Source: JADFOB01 sp964651325 (GTDB lineage: Bacteria > Planctomycetota > Phycisphaerae > UBA1845). From it: DNA of 17,232 nt. Of the stretch, positions 14,705 to 17,232 are shown in pieces. The notes under the pieces were generated by a model. That model worked only from the letters and a program-made list of their open reading frames with translations. It searched no databases and was not told the DNA's origin. The stretch is from NCBI GenBank assembly GCA_964651325.1, contig CAZYXP010000063.1, forward strand, positions 1 to 17,232, written 5' to 3'. Position 1 is the stretch's first letter. Every line of letters starts with the position of its first letter. The translations under genes were made by a program, and so were the position numbers.

Positions 14705-15745
14705 ATGTACAGTAGTATTGGGGAAATGGGTCACAAGACCAAAGCGACGATTCGCTGTTCGGTGGCTGTGGCAGCCATAGCAATTCTTGGCATGTCGGCG
14801 ACCGCAAACGCGCAGCTCAAAGGATCGGTGAAACTCGATGGGTCGAGCACCGTGGCCCCCATCACGATGGCCACGGCGGAAATGTTCATGGAGCAGCAGC
14901 CTCGCGTTCGCGTGACGGTCGGCATCTCCGGCACCGGCGGGGGGTTTAAGAAGTTTCTCGCTGAGCGTGCCGATTTGAGGACGGATATCAGTGACGCCTC
15001 CCGGCCCATTAAGGCGTCGGAGCGGGCCCGTGCGGCCGAGCTCGGGATCCATTTTGTCGAGATTCCGATTGGTATGGATGGCGTGGCCATCATGGTGCAT
15101 CCCTCCAACACGTTTTGCAAGTATTTGACGGTGGAGGAGCTCAGGAAAATCTGGGAACCCGAAAGCGCCATCACACAATGGAGTCAGGTGCGCAAGGGAT
15201 TTCCGAATCTTCCAATCAAGTTGTACGGGCCGACGAGCGATAACGGCACGTTTGACTATTTCACGGAGGCCATCTGTGGTAAGAGTCGAGCGTCACGAAG
15301 CGACTACATGGCCAGCGTGACGCCCAACGTGTTGGTCCAAGGGATTGCGGGAGACAACGGGTCGTTGGGCTATTTCAGCTATTCGTACTATGCGGCCAAC
15401 AAAGACAAGCTGAAGCTTGTCGCCGTTCAAGACGGTTCCGCCGAGCCCGTGGCGCCGTCGCTGGACATCATTCGTGGCGGAAGCTACACACCGCTGTCGC
15501 GGCCGCTGTTTCTATACGTCAACACGGAATCCTATAAGAAACCGGCGGTGAAGGCGTTTTTGGGCTATTTTTTCGATCACGCGGCGTCCATTTTGGAGAA
15601 TCCGCGGGTGAACTATGTGGCCCTCTCGGACGCGTTCTACCGCTTGGATCGAGAACGCCTGGATAATAGCACGACCGGCTCGGCTATGGCCAAGCGCGGA
15701 GATGGTGAGCAGACTGATTTGCTCACCCTTTACCGTACGCATTGA
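14705..15745 (+). CDS. pstS: Periplasmic phosphate-binding protein PstS
   Basis: The 346-residue protein is the substrate-binding component of the high-affinity phosphate ABC transporter. A signal peptide occupies about residues 1-36 (cleavage ANA-QL). The phosphate-site signatures are visible in order: LDGSSTVAPIT, SGTGGGFKKF, DISDASRPI and GPTSDNGTFDYF, the last carrying the Ser/Asp/Thr ligands near the second lobe. ATG 14705 is preceded by GAGAGG at about 8 nt; an in-frame ATG at 14726 would only shorten the signal's N-region. It is exported as a soluble protein, since no lipobox Cys is present. It lies downstream of the porin and small secreted gene under the predicted Pho promoter and is followed, after 271 nt, by pstC. 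Confidence 0.96.
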   Translation: MYSSIGEMGHKTKATIRCSVAVAAIAILGMSATANAQLKGSVKLDGSSTVAPITMATAEMFMEQQPRVRVTVGISGTGGGFKKFLAERADLRTDISDASRPIKASERARAAELGIHFVEIPIGMDGVAIMVHPSNTFCKYLTVEELRKIWEPESAITQWSQVRKGFPNLPIKLYGPTSDNGTFDYFTEAICGKSRASRSDYMASVTPNVLVQGIAGDNGSLGYFSYSYYAANKDKLKLVAVQDGSAEPVAPSLDIIRGGSYTPLSRPLFLYVNTESYKKPAVKAFLGYFFDHAASILENPRVNYVALSDAFYRLDRERLDNSTTGSAMAKRGDGEQTDLLTLYRTH

Positions 15746-15813
15746 CGTCTCCGCCTGGGAGGATGGCGTCACGCTTCCACCGGCAGTGCCTGGTGTGAAC
15801 CCATAAGGATAAC

Positions 15814-15830
15814 GCGCGCCGGTGGCGCGC
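15814..15830 (+). other. Perfect GC-rich hairpin in the pstS-pstC spacer
   Basis: GCGCGCC and GGCGCGC form a 7-bp all-GC stem over a 3-nt loop, about 70 nt after the pstS stop. No T-run follows, so rather than full termination it may stabilise the upstream pstS mRNA or partly reduce read-through into pstC. Other binding-protein-dependent ABC operons use such elements to make more binding protein than permease. Confidence 0.5.
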
Positions 15831-15957
15831 AAACTGGGTACGCGGCGGCCAGGCGGGTCGAGCGTGCCCGATCCTTGTGGTGGAGGAGCATCGCACGATG
15901 GGCGTTTGAAGGGTTCTGGCGATGCGTCACGTTTTGCATGTGGACCCTTTTCGGGCG

Positions 15958-15990
15958 CCCGGAGGCCGTTCTTGGTGAAAGCCTCCACCG
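15958..15990 (+). other. Second hairpin just upstream of pstC
   Basis: GGAGGC (15961-15966) pairs with GCCTCC (15981-15986); outer CCG/CGG pairs extend the stem past a 2-nt bulge. It lies about 27 nt before the pstC ATG, whose own ribosome binding site is weak (GGA at 16009-16011). It may help set the low expression of the permease relative to PstS. The rest of 15746-16016 holds no credible gene. Confidence 0.4.
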
Positions 15991-16016
15991 GAGTGTAAAG
16001 GTTCGTTTGGATCGCC

Positions 16017-16922
16017 ATGAGGAATCGAGTCATCGGCAACTTTACATCCTTCAAAGAAAAAGCGATTCAAGGGGCACTGTTTTGCTGCGCATTGCTCTCC
16101 GTCGTGACGACGGCAGGCATCATCGGGGTCTTGGTGATCCAGTGCTTGGGCTTCTTCGAGGAGGTTTCTGTCTTCTCGTTCTTGTTCGGCACGCGTTGGG
16201 CCCCCATGCTCGAGCCTCGCAGTTTTGGTGTCTTGGCTTTGGTGTGCGGAACGTTTCTGGTAGCTGGGGGTGCGTTGTTGGTGGCCGTTCCCATCGGATT
16301 GGCTTCGGCGATTTTCCTCAGTGAGTACGCGCCCCCGTGGCTGCGGAATATGCTCAAGCCCACGCTTGAGGTGCTCGCCGGGATCCCGACCGTGGTGTAC
16401 GGTTTTTTCGCATTGTTTTTCATTACGCCGTACGTGCTCAGACCACTGCTTCCGAATGTGGACGTGTTCAATGCGGCTAGCGCCGCGGTGGTCGTGGGCG
16501 TGATGATTGTGCCGACGATTGCCTCGTTGTGTGATGACGCGTTTCGCGCGGTCCCGACGACGTTGCGGCAAGCCGCGTACGCCTTGTCGGCCACACGATT
16601 TGAGGTGTCGACGCGCGTGGTGCTACCCTCTGCCCTCTCCGGCGTGCTGGCTGCCATTCTGCTGGCTTTTGCCCGCGCTATCGGAGAGACCATGGCGGTC
16701 ACGCTGGCGGCGGGGATGACGCCCAAGTTGACGTTAAACCCGCTACACAGCATCCAGACGATGACCTCGTACATCGTGCAGGTCAGCCTCGGCGATTCTC
16801 CGGCAGGCACTGTGGAATACCACACAATCTTCGCCGTGGGCCTTTTGCTCTTCTCGATTACGCTAACGATCAATGTTGTGGCCCAGCGGGTGCTCGAGCG
16901 GTTTCGGGAGACCTACGAATGA
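16017..16922 (+). CDS. pstC: Phosphate ABC transporter permease PstC
   Basis: The 301-residue integral membrane protein has about six transmembrane helices. It carries the inner-membrane permease EAA-like loop around RQAAYALSATRFEVSTRVVLPSAL, the site that docks the PstB ATPase. Other PstC hallmarks are FGTRWAP near residue 58, VLAGIPTVVYGFFALFF at about 121-137 and AFARAIGETMAVTLAAG at about 219-235. An in-frame stop at 15996-15998 makes ATG 16017 the first possible ATG. Its Shine-Dalgarno match is poor (GGA 5 nt upstream). The stop overlaps the pstA start as ATGA. With PstA it forms the phosphate channel across the cytoplasmic membrane. Length and motifs are normal for the family. Confidence 0.96.
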   Translation: MRNRVIGNFTSFKEKAIQGALFCCALLSVVTTAGIIGVLVIQCLGFFEEVSVFSFLFGTRWAPMLEPRSFGVLALVCGTFLVAGGALLVAVPIGLASAIFLSEYAPPWLRNMLKPTLEVLAGIPTVVYGFFALFFITPYVLRPLLPNVDVFNAASAAVVVGVMIVPTIASLCDDAFRAVPTTLRQAAYALSATRFEVSTRVVLPSALSGVLAAILLAFARAIGETMAVTLAAGMTPKLTLNPLHSIQTMTSYIVQVSLGDSPAGTVEYHTIFAVGLLLFSITLTINVVAQRVLERFRETYE

Positions 16923-17232
16923 GCCGGGTTCGTTATGAGTTCCATCCTCGGCTGGCTCAGCGTCGGCGGCTGGGACGTTTGTTCCCGATCGTGTGTGCGG
17001 GTATGGCGCTTGTCTCTGTTGCGGTGCTCGGTGTGCTGGTCGTCCAGGTTTTCCTGCAGGGTCGTGCTTCGTTGAGTACCCATTTCCTAACGAGTTTTCC
17101 CTCGGTGCTCTTTCCGGAAAAAGCCGGCGTCAAGAGCGCACTTTGGGGTACCTTTTGGATGATGGGGTTGACCACGCTGATTGCCGTGCCGGTTGGCGTG
17201 GGAAGCGCCGTGTACCTGGAGGAATACGCCCC
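16919..17232 (+). CDS. pstA: Phosphate ABC transporter permease PstA (N-terminal part, cut by window end)
   Basis: The frame starting at ATG 16919 overlaps the pstC stop (ATGA), a standard coupled pst arrangement, and stays open to the window edge, giving 104 visible residues. It shows a cytoplasmic Arg-rich start, one transmembrane helix (FPIVCAGMALVSVAVLGVLVV), a periplasmic loop with FLTSFPS and KAGVKSALWGTFW, and the start of the permease domain with LIAVPVGVGSAVYLEEYA. This pattern is typical of PstA. The rest of the gene, and probably pstB and phoU, should follow outside the window. Confidence 0.93.
   Translation, partial: MSRVRYEFHPRLAQRRRLGRLFPIVCAGMALVSVAVLGVLVVQVFLQGRASLSTHFLTSFPSVLFPEKAGVKSALWGTFWMMGLTTLIAVPVGVGSAVYLEEYA

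Noticed and set aside
15875..16324. 149-residue plus-strand frame overlapping the pstC start
   Set aside because: It overlaps pstC in another frame, contains the spacer hairpin and has no domain.
1..17232. tRNA or rRNA genes, CRISPR arrays, insertion sequences, integrases
   Set aside because: No regularly spaced repeats, transposase or integrase frames, or RNA gene signatures were seen by reading the window.

Overview
The window looks like chromosomal DNA of a GC-rich, Gram-negative bacterium: there are Sec and Tat signal peptides, a beta-barrel porin, many periplasmic c-type cytochromes and a lipoprotein. The mix of a secreted VWA protein, an ECF sigma/anti-sigma pair whose anti-sigma factor carries HEAT-like repeats, an alternative-complex-III-like operon and a PstS/porin locus suggests Planctomycetota or a similar phylum. 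That placement is inference from gene style; no rRNA or other phylogenetic marker is present.

Layout. (1) 18-1454, minus: a secreted VWA-domain protein, divergent from (2) 1639-3665, plus: a thioredoxin-like lipoprotein, an ECF sigma factor and its zinc-finger anti-sigma factor with a HEAT-like C-terminus. (3) 3886-12183, minus: a seven-gene respiratory operon read from right to left. Its order is a stand-alone cyclic-nucleotide-binding protein, a pentaheme c554-type cytochrome, a Tat-exported molybdopterin-oxidoreductase-family subunit, a 16-cysteine ferredoxin subunit, a ten-helix NrfD-type membrane subunit, a cytochrome made of four tandem monoheme domains, and a membrane-anchored pentaheme cytochrome. 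A good sigma70-type promoter lies about 200 nt upstream. (4) 12184-13005: a roughly 0.8 kb divergent intergenic region holding that promoter and, facing right, four heptamers in exact 11-bp register (a double Pho box) placed correctly against a -10 element. (5) 13006 to the end, plus: an OprB-like porin, a 73-residue secreted protein of unknown function, pstS, a hairpin-containing spacer, pstC and the start of pstA, cut by the window edge.

How the genes work together. The minus-strand operon encodes a quinone-linked complex of the ActABC (alternative complex III) / QrcABCD architecture: NrfD as the membrane quinone site, the four-cluster ferredoxin as a wire, a molybdopterin-family subunit, and three cytochromes with 14 CxxCH motifs in total. 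The molybdopterin subunit keeps its N-terminal [4Fe-4S] cysteines but shows Asp rather than Cys/Sec where the metal ligand should lie. It could therefore be a cofactor-free structural subunit, as in ActB/QrcB, or an Asp-ligated enzyme. The direction of electron flow and the substrate cannot be read from the sequence. The right-hand locus is a phosphate-starvation uptake system with its own outer-membrane channel. I consider the composite respiratory operon and the Pho-box-driven porin/small-protein/pst unit the most noteworthy parts.
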